Source of the DNA: Alkaliphilus oremlandii OhILAs
GTDB lineage: Bacteria > Bacillota > Clostridia > Peptostreptococcales > Natronincolaceae
Assembly (NCBI RefSeq): GCF_000018325.1
Contig: NC_009922.1
Span: forward strand, 2,356,001 to 2,420,000
Length of the DNA: 64,000 nucleotides
Direction of reading: 5' to 3'
The position numbers and the translations under genes are program-made. The notes beneath the pieces were generated by a model that was given only the letters and a program-made list of their open reading frames with translations, was not told the DNA's origin and made no database searches. Positions 8,321-18,200 of the stretch are shown here, one piece after another (position 1 is the first letter of the stretch; the number at the start of each line of letters is the position of its first letter).

Positions 8321-9030
8321 TATATTAAAATTTCACCCTCAATAAATCTTCTAGTTAAAATGTCGGAAGGGTTTCCGAGAATATCTTCTGTCCTTCCCAT
8401 CTCTACAATTTTTCCCTGATGCATAAAAGCCACTTCCTCACATAACCTTTTGCTCTGCTGAAGGTTATGGGTAATCATGATGACGGTGGATCTAGTTTCT
8501 TCGTGAAATCTTTGGATCGTATGCTCCATGATTAGAACTGATTTCGGGTCAATGTTTGCCGTTGGCTCATCCAGTAATAGAAGGGATGGCTTGCTGACCA
8601 TGGCTCTAGCCAAAGCCACCTTCTGCGCCTCACCGCCAGATAGAGTCCATCCTTTCTGATCTGCCAAATACTCGATCTCCATCAACACCATGACCTCACG
8701 AACCCGATGCCTGATCTCTTGATTATCCATCTTTCGGATCATCAAGGGATAGGCAATATTATGCCATACCGTAGCTCTCAATAAATAAGGCTTTTGAAAA
8801 ACCAAGGTCATATTTTTTTGTATTTTAGAAGAAAGTGGCTCTCCATTATAGACAACCTGTCCATCATTAGCTTCTGTTAGTCCAGCGATCATTCTGACGA
8901 AGGTGCTTTTTCCCCCACCGTTGGGTCCAATGATTCCTAAAAAGCTTCCCTCTTTAATTGTTAGACGATGGATATCTACTACGTATTGTCCGCCATAATC
9001 CTTCTTCAAATTCGAGATCTCTAGTTTCAT
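8320..9030 (-). CDS. tupC: ABC transporter ATPase, tungstate/molybdate type
   Basis: A 236-residue ABC ATPase. Walker A is G-P-N-G-G-G-K-S-T near residues 35-43, the signature is L-S-G-G-E-A-Q-K-V-A-L-A-R-A, and Walker B is L-L-L-L-D-E-P-T-A-N-I-D. It follows the permease gene by two bases, so the two are surely co-expressed. Length and lack of a C-terminal regulatory domain fit TupC. Tungstate or molybdate as cargo is an inference from the permease family. It would suit the pterin-dependent formate dehydrogenase gene 32 kb away. No tupA-type binding protein gene is adjacent. Confidence 0.75.
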   Translation of the reverse strand: MKLEISNLKKDYGGQYVVDIHRLTIKEGSFLGIIGPNGGGKSTFVRMIAGLTEANDGQVVYNGEPLSSKIQKNMTLVFQKPYLLRATVWHNIAYPLMIRKMDNQEIRHRVREVMVLMEIEYLADQKGWTLSGGEAQKVALARAMVSKPSLLLLDEPTANIDPKSVLIMEHTIQRFHEETRSTVIMITHNLQQSKRLCEEVAFMHQGKIVEMGRTEDILGNPSDILTRRFIEGEILI

Positions 9031-9032
9031 GG

Positions 9033-9722
9033 TTATTCCTCCTGCTGTAGTCGATACAGTATGGAATTGATAATAAAGGATATCAATAAAAGTACGATAC
9101 CAATGGCAAGGGCTGTTTCATAATCTCCCATACTTTTTAGCATTGCAATGGTGGTGGTCATCACTCTCGTATGCCCTTTGATATTGCCGCCTACAATCAT
9201 TACAGCGCCAACTTCTGATATTGCTCTACCGTATCCAGTAACAATTGCAGAAAAAATATTTATCCGCAGCTCCTTTACCAATAAAATAAGAGTCTGTAGC
9301 TGATTCGCTCCTAGAGTAAAGGATAGATTCTGTATTCCTTCTCCTTTTTCCTTTGCTGCATTATATAGAATTCCGATGATAATCGGTGTTACCAAGCAGA
9401 TTTGTGCAACGATCATGGCAGTAGGTGTAAAGACGATACCTAAGTTCCCCAAGAGGCCGTTTCTCGAAACAATAAGAAATACGATTAAACCAATGATTAC
9501 TGGCGGCATACTCATCATAGTATAGACAGTCCGAACAACAACTTTCTTTCCTGGAAAAGATTTGATACCCAGTAATATACCGAAAGGAATGCCTAAAATA
9601 CTAGCAATGACGGTAGCCGTTAAAGATACATAGAGAGATCGTCCTACGATTCCATAAATTTCTTTGTCGAAGGATCGTAAAAGGTACACTGCATTCTTTA
9701 ATCCCTCAATAATGGTTGCCAT
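9033..9722 (-). CDS. tupB: ABC transporter permease, tungstate type (TupB-like)
   Basis: This permease of 229 residues (from the ATG at 9722) has about five membrane segments and the cytoplasmic-loop region of binding-protein-dependent permeases. M-M-S-M-P-P-V-I-I-G-L-I-V-F-L is characteristic of the TupB group. GGGAGGGG sits four bases before ATG 9722. A second in-frame ATG at 9743 touches the eutH stop codon and is also possible. The pair with the ATPase gene is clear. The tungstate substrate is inferred. Confidence 0.75.
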   Translation of the reverse strand: MATIIEGLKNAVYLLRSFDKEIYGIVGRSLYVSLTATVIASILGIPFGILLGIKSFPGKKVVVRTVYTMMSMPPVIIGLIVFLIVSRNGLLGNLGIVFTPTAMIVAQICLVTPIIIGILYNAAKEKGEGIQNLSFTLGANQLQTLILLVKELRINIFSAIVTGYGRAISEVGAVMIVGGNIKGHTRVMTTTIAMLKSMGDYETALAIGIVLLLISFIINSILYRLQQEE

Positions 9723-9743
9723 AGTACCCCTCCCAAATAACAT

Positions 9744-10856
9744 TTACTCCACAGGATTCAGCATGGTTGTCCCTTGCGCCTCACGATCCTGGTTGGGATT
9801 CCCTATTATAAAAGCGATGGCGATAGAGCCGATCCCTCCCACCAGCTTGCTTATGATGAACGGTGTAATCATGGTTTTGTCAATGCCAGCAACAAACCCC
9901 AGCTGTCCTCCCATAACAAAAGCCCCGCCTACAGAGAATGCAGACACCATTATTTTTCCTCGATCATTCATATCACTCATATTAGCAAAGGCAGGAATAT
10001 GGTTTGCTAGACACATAATTAAAGCTGTTGTCGCTTTATCACAAATACCGAGAAGCTTTCCAAGTTTCCCCAAAGGTCCTTTGAAAAAATTAGTCATCAC
10101 AAGGACCATGGGATATGCACCCGATAGAATAATTGCAATGCTACCAACGACTTTAAGCCCTTCATTAAAGGGTTCCATACCATTGAGGATCACTTTTCCA
10201 GTAACGCTTTGTAAAATGGAAACGACGAGACCCAGGGTTCCTAAGGTAACGATACATTTACTGAACCAATAAAATCCCGTAATCATTCGATGGGGCCATT
10301 TGATTAGACCAATCCCTAGGACCAAAGAAATGAAAACGATGGGCATAAGATTCTGAAGCAAAATCCCTAAATCGATTCCCATGGCTATTCCCCCAGCAAA
10401 GCTGCTAAAGGGAACTGTCAAAAGCCCGATTAAGATCCCTTTTGTAAAGCATGGATAATCTTGCCGTTTAATGAGTCCAGCACCGATGGGTATCGTAAAA
10501 ATTACAGCTGTTCCTAAGCTAGATGCCAGTATCAGTCCAGAAAAGAGGCCAATTTCTAAATTTTCTGCCATTTTCATTGCAGAGAGATATCCTCCCATAT
10601 CCGATGCTAGGATAGAGCCAGGAAATATGGAGGGATCTGCACCCACTAAAGAAAATAAAGGCACCACTATTTTTTCCAATGTGGCCGAAAGTAAAGGCGC
10701 CACGGAATAAATACCGATAATCGACAGTGCTAAGTTCCCCATCATCATGAAGCCTTCTTCAAATTTCTGACCAATACCTAATTTATATCCAAATACCCGA
10801 TCTAAAGCGCCGCATACCATAAAAAACAGCAGAATATATAGTATTATATCATTCAT
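9744..10856 (-). CDS. eutH: Ethanolamine permease family protein (EutH-like)
   Basis: A 370-residue polytopic membrane protein that matches EutH through F-E-E-G-F-M-M-M-G-N-L-A-L near residue 31, D-P-S-I-F-P-G-S-I-L-A-S-D-M-G-G-Y, and G-A-Y-P-M-V-L-V-M-T near residue 245. EutH carries ethanolamine across the membrane in eut microcompartment clusters. No other eut gene is here. Instead its stop codon touches the upstream start of the tungstate-type permease gene, an unusual partnership. RBS AAAGGA is present. The substrate may be ethanolamine or something related. Confidence 0.85.
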   Translation of the reverse strand: MNDIILYILLFFMVCGALDRVFGYKLGIGQKFEEGFMMMGNLALSIIGIYSVAPLLSATLEKIVVPLFSLVGADPSIFPGSILASDMGGYLSAMKMAENLEIGLFSGLILASSLGTAVIFTIPIGAGLIKRQDYPCFTKGILIGLLTVPFSSFAGGIAMGIDLGILLQNLMPIVFISLVLGIGLIKWPHRMITGFYWFSKCIVTLGTLGLVVSILQSVTGKVILNGMEPFNEGLKVVGSIAIILSGAYPMVLVMTNFFKGPLGKLGKLLGICDKATTALIMCLANHIPAFANMSDMNDRGKIMVSAFSVGGAFVMGGQLGFVAGIDKTMITPFIISKLVGGIGSIAIAFIIGNPNQDREAQGTTMLNPVE

Positions 10857-11120
10857 GAAAGTAGTCCTTTCTATATTGAAATGTTAATTTTCTGAATTGT
10901 ATCCTACTTTACATCGTACAACATATTGTTTTATTCTGTCAATTCATTCATCAATATATTATATTAACATTTCTCAATATATGACGTCCATCCCAAAAGC
11001 TTCTAAATCTTCACCTCCGCAGGCCCTCTAAAATACTTCTAAAATAATTTTTTTTGAATTCTATCTATCGACTTCCTTGAGTATAATGAATTATATGATT
11101 TTTAAAGAAGGTGATCCCCT
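10857..11120. other. Intergenic region between eutH and cwlD
   Basis: This 264-base AT-rich spacer holds the divergent promoters of eutH (minus) and cwlD (plus). I see no clear hairpin, operator or small reading frame. A TATAAT-like element near 11081 lacks a convincing -35. Confidence 0.4.
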
Positions 11121-11858
11121 ATGTTTAACAGGACATTTTTTCTAGTGATTAAAATCAATAGAAAAATAATACTGGCAATTATCGCATTAATTCTTTTACT
11201 CCTTTCTGCATCATTGGTTATTTCCAATAAAACTGCTGCTGTATTCAACACTTCAAAAAAAACAATCACAGTGGACCCTGGTCATGGCGGTATTGATGGC
11301 GGCTCCAGTAGCTTCGGCCTCTTAGAGAAAGATGTCAATTTACAAATTTCATTGAAGCTGAGAAAAACCCTCGTAAATAAAGGGATCCATGTCGTTCTCA
11401 CAAGAGATTCCGATGTGTCCTTAGAATCCAAAAGCGATTTAAATTCCTCCAGATATCGAAGAGATTTACACGCTAGAAAGACCATTATCGATCAGAGCAA
11501 CTCCGCAGCCTTTGTAAGTGTCCATATGGATGCCTATAAAAATTCCAATGCCAGGGGCATTAAAATTTTTTATTATGAGACCTCTAATGAAAGTAAACAG
11601 CTGGCACAAAGCATCTGTGATAAAGTGAATAAAATGGTGTTTAACGAGTTTCTAAAAACCACAGAGGTGAAAGCAGAGCTGGGCACAGGAGACTATTATT
11701 TATTACGGACGGCACAGGCTCCCGGTGTCATTGTAGAAACTGGATTCATTACCAATCCAACAGATAACAGCCTGATTCAGCGTGAGGATTACCAAAATAT
11801 TATTGCAAAGGCAATTGCAGATGGCATAGAAGAGTACCTCTTCAAAGCTGCTCCATAA
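11121..11858 (+). CDS. cwlD: N-acetylmuramoyl-L-alanine amidase, CwlD-like
   Basis: A 245-residue protein with an N-terminal membrane or signal segment (residues about 14-32) and an Amidase_3 zinc domain. Ligands are visible: H in D-P-G-H-G-G (near 55), E in L-L-E-K-D-V-N, H in S-V-H-M-D-A-Y, and catalytic E in V-E-T-G-F-I-T-N-P near the end. CwlD trims peptide side chains of spore cortex peptidoglycan so that muramic lactam can form. The size and single domain fit CwlD better than vegetative amidases. It is monocistronic, between its own AAGGTGATC ribosome site and a terminator. Confidence 0.88.
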   Translation: MFNRTFFLVIKINRKIILAIIALILLLLSASLVISNKTAAVFNTSKKTITVDPGHGGIDGGSSSFGLLEKDVNLQISLKLRKTLVNKGIHVVLTRDSDVSLESKSDLNSSRYRRDLHARKTIIDQSNSAAFVSVHMDAYKNSNARGIKIFYYETSNESKQLAQSICDKVNKMVFNEFLKTTEVKAELGTGDYYLLRTAQAPGVIVETGFITNPTDNSLIQREDYQNIIAKAIADGIEEYLFKAAP

Positions 11859-11865
11859 TACTTGC

Positions 11866-11918
11866 AAAAAAGAACCATTGGATACACGTATACCGATGTA
11901 TCCAATGGTCCTTTTTAT
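11866..11918 (+). terminator. Intrinsic terminator after cwlD
   Basis: The hairpin ACCATTGGATACA/TGTATCCAATGGT at 11873-11909 is followed by CCTTTTT. It also has an A run upstream, so it may work on the other strand. Confidence 0.85.
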
Positions 11919-11983
11919 AATGAGGGAGATTAAAATTTACTGATATCTGTTTAATATAAATAACCATTGATAGGATTCTATTC

Positions 11984-12415
11984 CTAATAATTCGCTAATT
12001 TTTCCCCTAGTTCTCTACATTGATTTAATCCAGATGCATCCGGTGTCGAATTGACAATCAAGCCTTCTGCAATGACATTGGCACCATAATCCTTCATTCT
12101 GGATTCCCAATTTCTCATCCATTGGCCATCGCCCCAATCGTAGGATCCAAAAAGAACAACGGGTTTATCTTTTATCTTTTCACTATTTAATGATTCTACA
12201 AAAGGCTCCATTTCACCATCTTCCAATTCTTCAGCACCCATGGATGGGCAACCCAGCGCTACAGCCTCTGCACTAAAAACATCTTCTGCCGATGCATCCC
12301 TTACGTTTTTTAATTGAACTTCTACGCCATCTATTTTAGCACCTTGGGCAATTGCCTCTGCCATTTTTTCTGTATTTCCTGTACCGCTCCAATAAATAAC
12401 CATTAGTTTTTTCAT
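11984..12415 (-). CDS. Flavodoxin
   Basis: A 143-residue flavodoxin. The FMN-phosphate loop Y-W-S-G-T-G-N-T-E-K lies at residues 8-17, and the second FMN loop includes G-S-Y-D-W-G-D-G-Q-W (about 90-99). It replaces ferredoxin as an electron carrier when iron is scarce. It is 19 bases downstream of a DUF3793 gene that carries a Fur box in its promoter, so iron-responsive expression is likely. RBS GAGGAGG is well placed. Confidence 0.93.
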   Translation of the reverse strand: MKKLMVIYWSGTGNTEKMAEAIAQGAKIDGVEVQLKNVRDASAEDVFSAEAVALGCPSMGAEELEDGEMEPFVESLNSEKIKDKPVVLFGSYDWGDGQWMRNWESRMKDYGANVIAEGLIVNSTPDASGLNQCRELGEKLANY

Positions 12416-12434
12416 TTAAAAACCTCCTCGTTTA

Positions 12435-13028
12435 TTATGATGCTCGTTGTACAATAGTTTCTGGAGAATTTTCTTCTAGCATTCTCTGTATTTGTTGCTT
12501 TGCCCTATTAAATTTTGCATATTGTTCATCGGACAATCGGCTATCTCCATAAACATTCCACCCATTAATCTTTGTAAGTTTCAAAGCTGGATGACCCATG
12601 AATCCTATCACATCCTTTAAAGGATATCCTAGAAAAATACCAATTTCATGTGGAAGGTGTTCTTTTTCAATCTTTCCTATCAGATGATCCAGATAGTCCT
12701 GTACATTATATTCTGCTCGGTAACCTATCTTTTTCAAAAAGTTTAAATTTCTTTGATCTCTTAAGGTTTCATTCAACAAATTGTCGTTATAAAACAATAT
12801 TTTTCTGCATCCATTAAAAGCAATAAACTCCCTATAAGAAATTTTATGACAATGGTCAAAAATGCTTTTTATCCTATGTAAGCCCACACCTTCCTCGTTG
12901 GGAAAGCTTATAATCTCAGATGGTTTTTCACCCAATAAAACAGGGCCTAACATTTGAATAATCATTTTAACAAATACATCCTCTTCATTTTTCTCTAAAA
13001 GTAAACATTGTTTTGTACAATTTGCCAT
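12435..13028 (-). CDS. DUF3793 family protein
   Basis: A 197-residue protein from the ATG at 13028, chosen because GAAGGTG precedes it by a good distance; further upstream in-frame codons run through the Fur box. It has no signal peptide or membrane segment. The central part contains E-I-G-I-F-L-G-Y-P-L-K-D-V-I-G-F and a nearby N-G-W-N-V-Y-G-D, features of the DUF3793 family that often neighbours flavodoxin. The biochemical role is unknown. The operon with flavodoxin and the Fur box suggest a function under iron limitation. Confidence 0.8.
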   Translation of the reverse strand: MANCTKQCLLLEKNEEDVFVKMIIQMLGPVLLGEKPSEIISFPNEEGVGLHRIKSIFDHCHKISYREFIAFNGCRKILFYNDNLLNETLRDQRNLNFLKKIGYRAEYNVQDYLDHLIGKIEKEHLPHEIGIFLGYPLKDVIGFMGHPALKLTKINGWNVYGDSRLSDEQYAKFNRAKQQIQRMLEENSPETIVQRAS

Positions 13029-13049
13029 ATCCGCACCTTCTTTTTTGTT

Positions 13050-13070
13050 GATAATGATTCTTATTATCAT
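13050..13070 (-). promoter_or_regulatory. Fur box
   Basis: GATAATGATTCTTATTATC at 13050-13068 differs little from the 19-base consensus GATAATGATAATCATTATC and keeps its inverted symmetry. It lies about 20 bases before the chosen DUF3793 start and could cover a promoter for the DUF3793-flavodoxin operon. Confidence 0.85.
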
Positions 13071-13249
13071 AATATGTTTTCTTCTTATTTTTGTCAACCT
13101 ATTTCCCCATATTCGAAATATCTTTTAAAGCAATCTAAATAATTTAACAATGCATGGGATGCAAAAAACCCCCATCTCAGATTGTTGACTCATCTAAAAT
13201 AGGGGCTTACCATATATTCAATTAATTCTTATTCGGTATTCTATCGCAT

Positions 13250-14086
13250 TTACTTTTTAAACTGAATCGGGATTTTATATCTTGAAAGAAACTCCCCATC
13301 CTTTGCACTGTATTCTCCAATCTCTATGGTTCCTTCCTTGCTCTCTGGCACTTTGAAATTTATTTCCGCATTAAAATTTCCCCAATTTGGACCGCCAGAA
13401 TCAGCCTGTAGATGTTCCTCGTGAATCACTCGATCTGCTCCATCTAAAATTTTTACTGAAAATGCGCCTTCAAATGCTATGATCTTTCCTTTTACGGTGA
13501 AAGGGCTGCTGATCTCTTCATTTTTTTCTGGAGCATCCAGTTGAGCAAAAATTAGTTTTTCCTCGGTTGGAAGCGTCTCTCCTTTTGTATTCTTCACATC
13601 GTATTGAGCAGACCCTTCAGAAGATATTTCTAAAATTACAGAAGGATATGTAATTGCCTGAGTAACCATGGTATCCTTTTCGGGTTCTATTATTTCATAT
13701 ACAATACTTCTTGTATATTCTTCCGCCCCAGTGTATTCTTTGATATGGATACCGTACCCACCTGTAGCCTGTTCCTTTGTGTTGATTTTGATATAGGTAG
13801 CATCTGGATGCTCATAAGCATATGCGCCCACCGCTTTGTCGAAGCTATTGAACCATTCCAAAGCATCTGGTAAAACCGTCGATTCATCTACTATTTTTAT
13901 CTTACCCTTTAAACTTTCTTCCACCGTATTCTTTCCTTCCACAGGTTCCTGATCCTCGATTTTTCCATCGGGCTTTTCTGGTGGCGGTACTTCTCTCGTA
14001 CAAGCTACAATACTTCCAATGGCTAGTATACTAATTATTAGCAGAAAAATAATCTTTTTAGCACTATGTAATTCTTTTATTTTCAT
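13250..14086 (-). CDS. Lipoprotein with C-terminal Gmad2 domain
   Basis: A 278-residue lipoprotein. The signal segment ends in the lipobox S-I-V-A-C near residue 26, after which comes a proline- and glutamate-rich linker. The last 90 residues (Q-L-D-A-P-E-K-N-E-E-I-S-S-P-F-T-V-K-G onward) match the immunoglobulin-like Gmad2 domain of spore-former surface proteins. Three ATG codons follow AAGGAG in tandem, and the third, at 14086, has the best spacing. Function is unknown; a role in spore or surface binding is only suggested by the domain. Confidence 0.82.
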   Translation of the reverse strand: MKIKELHSAKKIIFLLIISILAIGSIVACTREVPPPEKPDGKIEDQEPVEGKNTVEESLKGKIKIVDESTVLPDALEWFNSFDKAVGAYAYEHPDATYIKINTKEQATGGYGIHIKEYTGAEEYTRSIVYEIIEPEKDTMVTQAITYPSVILEISSEGSAQYDVKNTKGETLPTEEKLIFAQLDAPEKNEEISSPFTVKGKIIAFEGAFSVKILDGADRVIHEEHLQADSGGPNWGNFNAEINFKVPESKEGTIEIGEYSAKDGEFLSRYKIPIQFKK

Positions 14087-14339
14087 CATCATCACTCCTT
14101 CTAAATATTTGTGGCAATTGTATCCCTCTGTGAATGGATGTTGGTTTTGCTCATACAATTCCCTCATTTTATCCATACGATCCCATCTATATGCTATTAT
14201 TTATTATACCCATTTTTGTCTTATAAAACCTAAAAATCCTAATAAATATTCACTAAAACATTGCCTATGAATACTATGTATTAGGTAAAAAGACAGCTTG
14301 ACTTTATATGCAGCTAAAAAATAATTGGGAGGAAATAAA

Positions 14340-15164
14340 ATGGACCATAAAGAAGTTTATGTTAATAGAAGAAATGCAGATGCATGTCCAGTTCGATATG
14401 AAAATGTTATACAATATGAAGAAAATAAGGTTAAATCCTTCTGTGTTGACGTAGAAACAGAAACACTAGGGGATTGTGATAACACACCAGTAGCACTCAA
14501 TCCAATTACCTCTGGTGTTGTAGCAAAAATTCCCGTTGTCTTAGCAGAATTATCCGTTCGATTTAATGTTAGGGCCTTAATCGATTTACCTGAACCAGCG
14601 ATTGAAATTAAAAATATTAAAAAGAGAATCAAAGTAACCCAATGTATGCTGATACAAGATACAAACATTCTATTTATTAAAGGATTTGTTCGCAAAAATA
14701 TAGACTATTCAACTAGAAGCTGTTCCAATTACAGCGGCGTGTGCGGAGATATTCGCCATTGTACAGTAGATGTTCCTTTTGAATGTACCACAGTGGTTAC
14801 CTTCAACGGTACAGCACCGGCGCCACTGATTCCTAATACAGCATCAGAATTCGAATATTTTAGAACAAACCATCTCCCAAATAGCTTTGCAGAAAAGGAT
14901 AAGTTATTATCCGGTGATTTATCTGAGTTTAATCAGATCAGTACAGAATTTTTTAATGAATTGCCATTCTGTGAATTGATTAGCTCTAGGATCGTTGAAT
15001 TTGATGAATATTTACATCGTGAGCGTCCGCATAATATTCACCTTCCTGTAGGCGAAAAGCTCTTTACAAAGATTGAAGAAAAAATGGTTGTAATTCTAAC
15101 CCTTAAAATATTACAAAATCGTCAGGTAGCAATTGGTGCAACTTCAGCTGTAAGACCTTGCTAA
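14340..15164 (+). CDS. Spore-surface-like hypothetical protein
   Basis: A 274-residue protein with no signal peptide. It carries eleven or so cysteines, among them a cluster S-C-S-N-Y-S-G-V-C-G-D-I-R-H-C near residues 127-141, and ends in R-P-C. This pattern resembles clostridial spore coat or exosporium proteins such as the CsxC-type or SPOCS-containing group. I could not settle on one family. GGGAGG precedes the ATG by a good distance, and a terminator follows. It is a single-gene unit. Confidence 0.55.
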   Translation: MDHKEVYVNRRNADACPVRYENVIQYEENKVKSFCVDVETETLGDCDNTPVALNPITSGVVAKIPVVLAELSVRFNVRALIDLPEPAIEIKNIKKRIKVTQCMLIQDTNILFIKGFVRKNIDYSTRSCSNYSGVCGDIRHCTVDVPFECTTVVTFNGTAPAPLIPNTASEFEYFRTNHLPNSFAEKDKLLSGDLSEFNQISTEFFNELPFCELISSRIVEFDEYLHRERPHNIHLPVGEKLFTKIEEKMVVILTLKILQNRQVAIGATSAVRPC

Positions 15165-15221
15165 ACCAATTTAAAATATATTGTAATACTATCCTATGCA
15201 ATATGAATTGAAATGTGAATA

Positions 15222-15262
15222 TAAATAAAAAATGGAGATTCTATTCTCCATTTTTTATTTAG
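15222..15262. terminator. Bidirectional intrinsic terminator
   Basis: AATGGAGA and TCTCCATT arms with A and T runs outside lie between the converging spore-like gene and purL. Confidence 0.82.
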
Positions 15263-15293
15263 GCTATTGTCCTATTGAACATAGTGTCCTATT

Positions 15294-18200
15294 CTATTTA
15301 AAATATTGAACGCCTGCTTCAAAAATTTTAAAATCTTTGTTTCCATAAATATTTTTGTGAACATTGTTGCCAACACGCTCCACATGACCCATTTTTCCGA
15401 GAATTCTTCCATCTAAGGAAGTGATTCCTTCAATAGCACCGATGGAGCCATTAATATTATACTGACCGTCATAGGTTGGCTCTCCCTCTCGATCTACATA
15501 CTGTGTAGCAACCTGTCCGTTTAAAATGAGCGCTTGAATCACTTCTTCATTGCCATAGAAACGCCCTTCTCCATGTGAAAATGCAGTCTGATAAACATTG
15601 TCGACTTCTTCATTGGCAAACCAAGGCGATTTCACAGAAGCAACTCGAACATTTGCCATACGAGACACATGTCGGTTGATCTTATTAAAGGTTAATGTCG
15701 GTGCATCTTCATTGAGATCTCTAATTTCTCCGTAAGGGAGTAACCCTAATTTAATCAGTGCCTGAAACCCGTTACAGATTCCTATCATCAATCCATCTCT
15801 ATGGTTTAATAGGTCCATTACCGCTTCTGCGATCTTAGGATTTCTAAATACAGAGGCAATAAACTTTCCAGAACCATCGGGCTCATCTCCAGCGCTAAAG
15901 CCTCCTGGTAAAGCAATGATCTGTGCATTCTTAATTTTATCCACCATTTCATCAATGGAGGAAAGAATATCTTCTTTCCTTAGATTTTTAAATACCATGA
16001 TCTCTGTAATAGCACCAGCTTTGTCAAAGGCACGCTGTGTATCGATCTCGCAGTTCGTTCCTGGGAAAGCAGGAATAAAAACGCGCGGCTTTGCAACTTG
16101 AATAGCAGGTCCCTTTACCATACGTTCTGTATAAGACACTTTCACTGGTTTTTCTAGCATTTCTTCCCTATGAATTGTTGGAAAAATAGGTTCAAGCTTT
16201 GATGTCCAAGCAGATAATGCTTCTCCCATAGGAATTACTACATTCCCTATTTCAAATACAGCTTCTTCCTTGGTTTCACCAATAATCCTAAAGCCTTCCT
16301 TCTTTATAAGTTCCTTAGCGATAGGCTCTGAAACTTCAAGTACAATGCTTCCATAAGATTCCTCAAAAATATTGAGTTCTTCTCTCTCCATTAAGCTTAC
16401 CCCGATGCCATTTCCAAAGGCCATTTTGCTTACCGCAGCGCAGAGGCCGCCTTTTCCTACGGCATAGCTGGATCGGATCTTCTCTTCGTTTACATATTGC
16501 GTAATCACATCGTACCCCTGTAGAAGCTTCGTAAAGTTTACGACTTCATTCTGGTCTCTTTCAGCATAGAAGTATACCAGCTTCATATTTTTTTCCTTCA
16601 GCTCTGGACTTACGACCTTTCTTACATCTACTGGTGTAACTGCAAAGGAAATTAAACTCGGTGGTACATTGATATCTTTAAATGTACCGGACATGGAATC
16701 CTTTCCACCAATGGCAGCAATATTGAACTGTGTCTGTGCATAGCTGGCGCCTAATAAAGCGCTGTATGGCTTGCCCCACTTTTCTGGTGCATTGCCCAGC
16801 TTTTCAAAATATTCCTGAAGGGATAGTCGAATATTTTTATGATCTCCTCCAGTTGCAACGATTCTAGCCACAGAATCCACAACGGCATATAATGCACCAT
16901 GGAAGGGGGACCATTTGGCTAGCTGAGGATCGTATCCGTAGCTCATCATAGAGCCCGTATTGGTTTCTCCTTTCAGTACAGGTAGTTTTGCAACCATGGC
17001 TTGAATCGGGGTATTGTAATGAATACCGCCAAAAGGCATTAGAACAGTTCCTGCACCAATGGTATTATCAAATCTCTCTACTAAGCCTTTTTGAGAGCAA
17101 ACATTTAAATCGTTTAAAGTATTCAGCCATGCCTCCTTTACAGAAGCAACGGGTTGTCTATTAAAATATTGTTCTTTCTTCGGTGCCTCTATATAAACTT
17201 TGCTTTCTCCCTTGACCCCGTTGGTATCTAAAAATGCCCTTGAAAGATTTAAAATTTCTTGTCCCTGCCACTTCATAATCAATCTTCCTGTATCTGTAAC
17301 ATTGGCAACATGACTTACTTCCAGGTTTTCCTCCTGACAATACCTTTTAAATTCTTCTACATTTTCTGGGGCGACTACAACAGCCATTCTTTCCTGAGAT
17401 TCAGAAATCGCAATTTCCGTTCCGTCCAGTCCCTCATACTTCTTTTGAACCGCATCTAAATTGATCTCTAAACTGTCTGCCAGCTCTCCAATAGCCACAG
17501 ATACACCGCCTGCACCAAAATCATTGCAACGTTTGATCATTTTAGACAACTCTGGTATTCTAAATAGCCGTTGGATTTTTCTCTCTACCGGTGGATTTCC
17601 CTTCTGTACCTCTGCACCACAGCTGGCTAAACTATCTTCGTCGTGTTCCTTGGAAGAGCCTGTTGCTCCTCCAACACCGTCCCTACCAGTTCTTCCGCCC
17701 ACTAGAAGAATTACATCTCCAGCTACGGGCTTTTCTCTTACAACATTTTCCTTCGGCGCAGCACCTACTACGGCACCTACCTCCATGCGCTTCGCAACAA
17801 AATCTGGGTCATAAACTTCGGATACCATACCCGTTGCCAATCCAATTTGGTTTCCATAGGAACTAAATCCAGCGGCCGCTTGCTGTGTAATCACTTTTTG
17901 AGGCAGCTTTCCTTCTAAAGTCTCTCTTAAGGGTACTGTTGGATCTGCGGCTCCCGTTACACGCATACTATGGTACACATAGCTTCGTCCTGACAGTGGA
18001 TCTCTAATAGCCCCACCCAAGCAGGTTGCCGCTCCACCAAAAGGCTCTATTTCAGTTGGATGGTTATGTGTCTCATTTTTAAACATCAATAACCAAGGTT
18101 CTGTCTTTCCATCAATATCCACTGGAATCTCTATACTGCAGGCATTGATTTCCTCCGACACATCTAAATCCTGTAATTCTCCCTTTTTTCTCATGGATTT

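Noticed and set aside
12435..13097. Longer DUF3793 start upstream of 13028
   Set aside because: The extension would run through the Fur box, and GAAGGTG fits the ATG at 13028.
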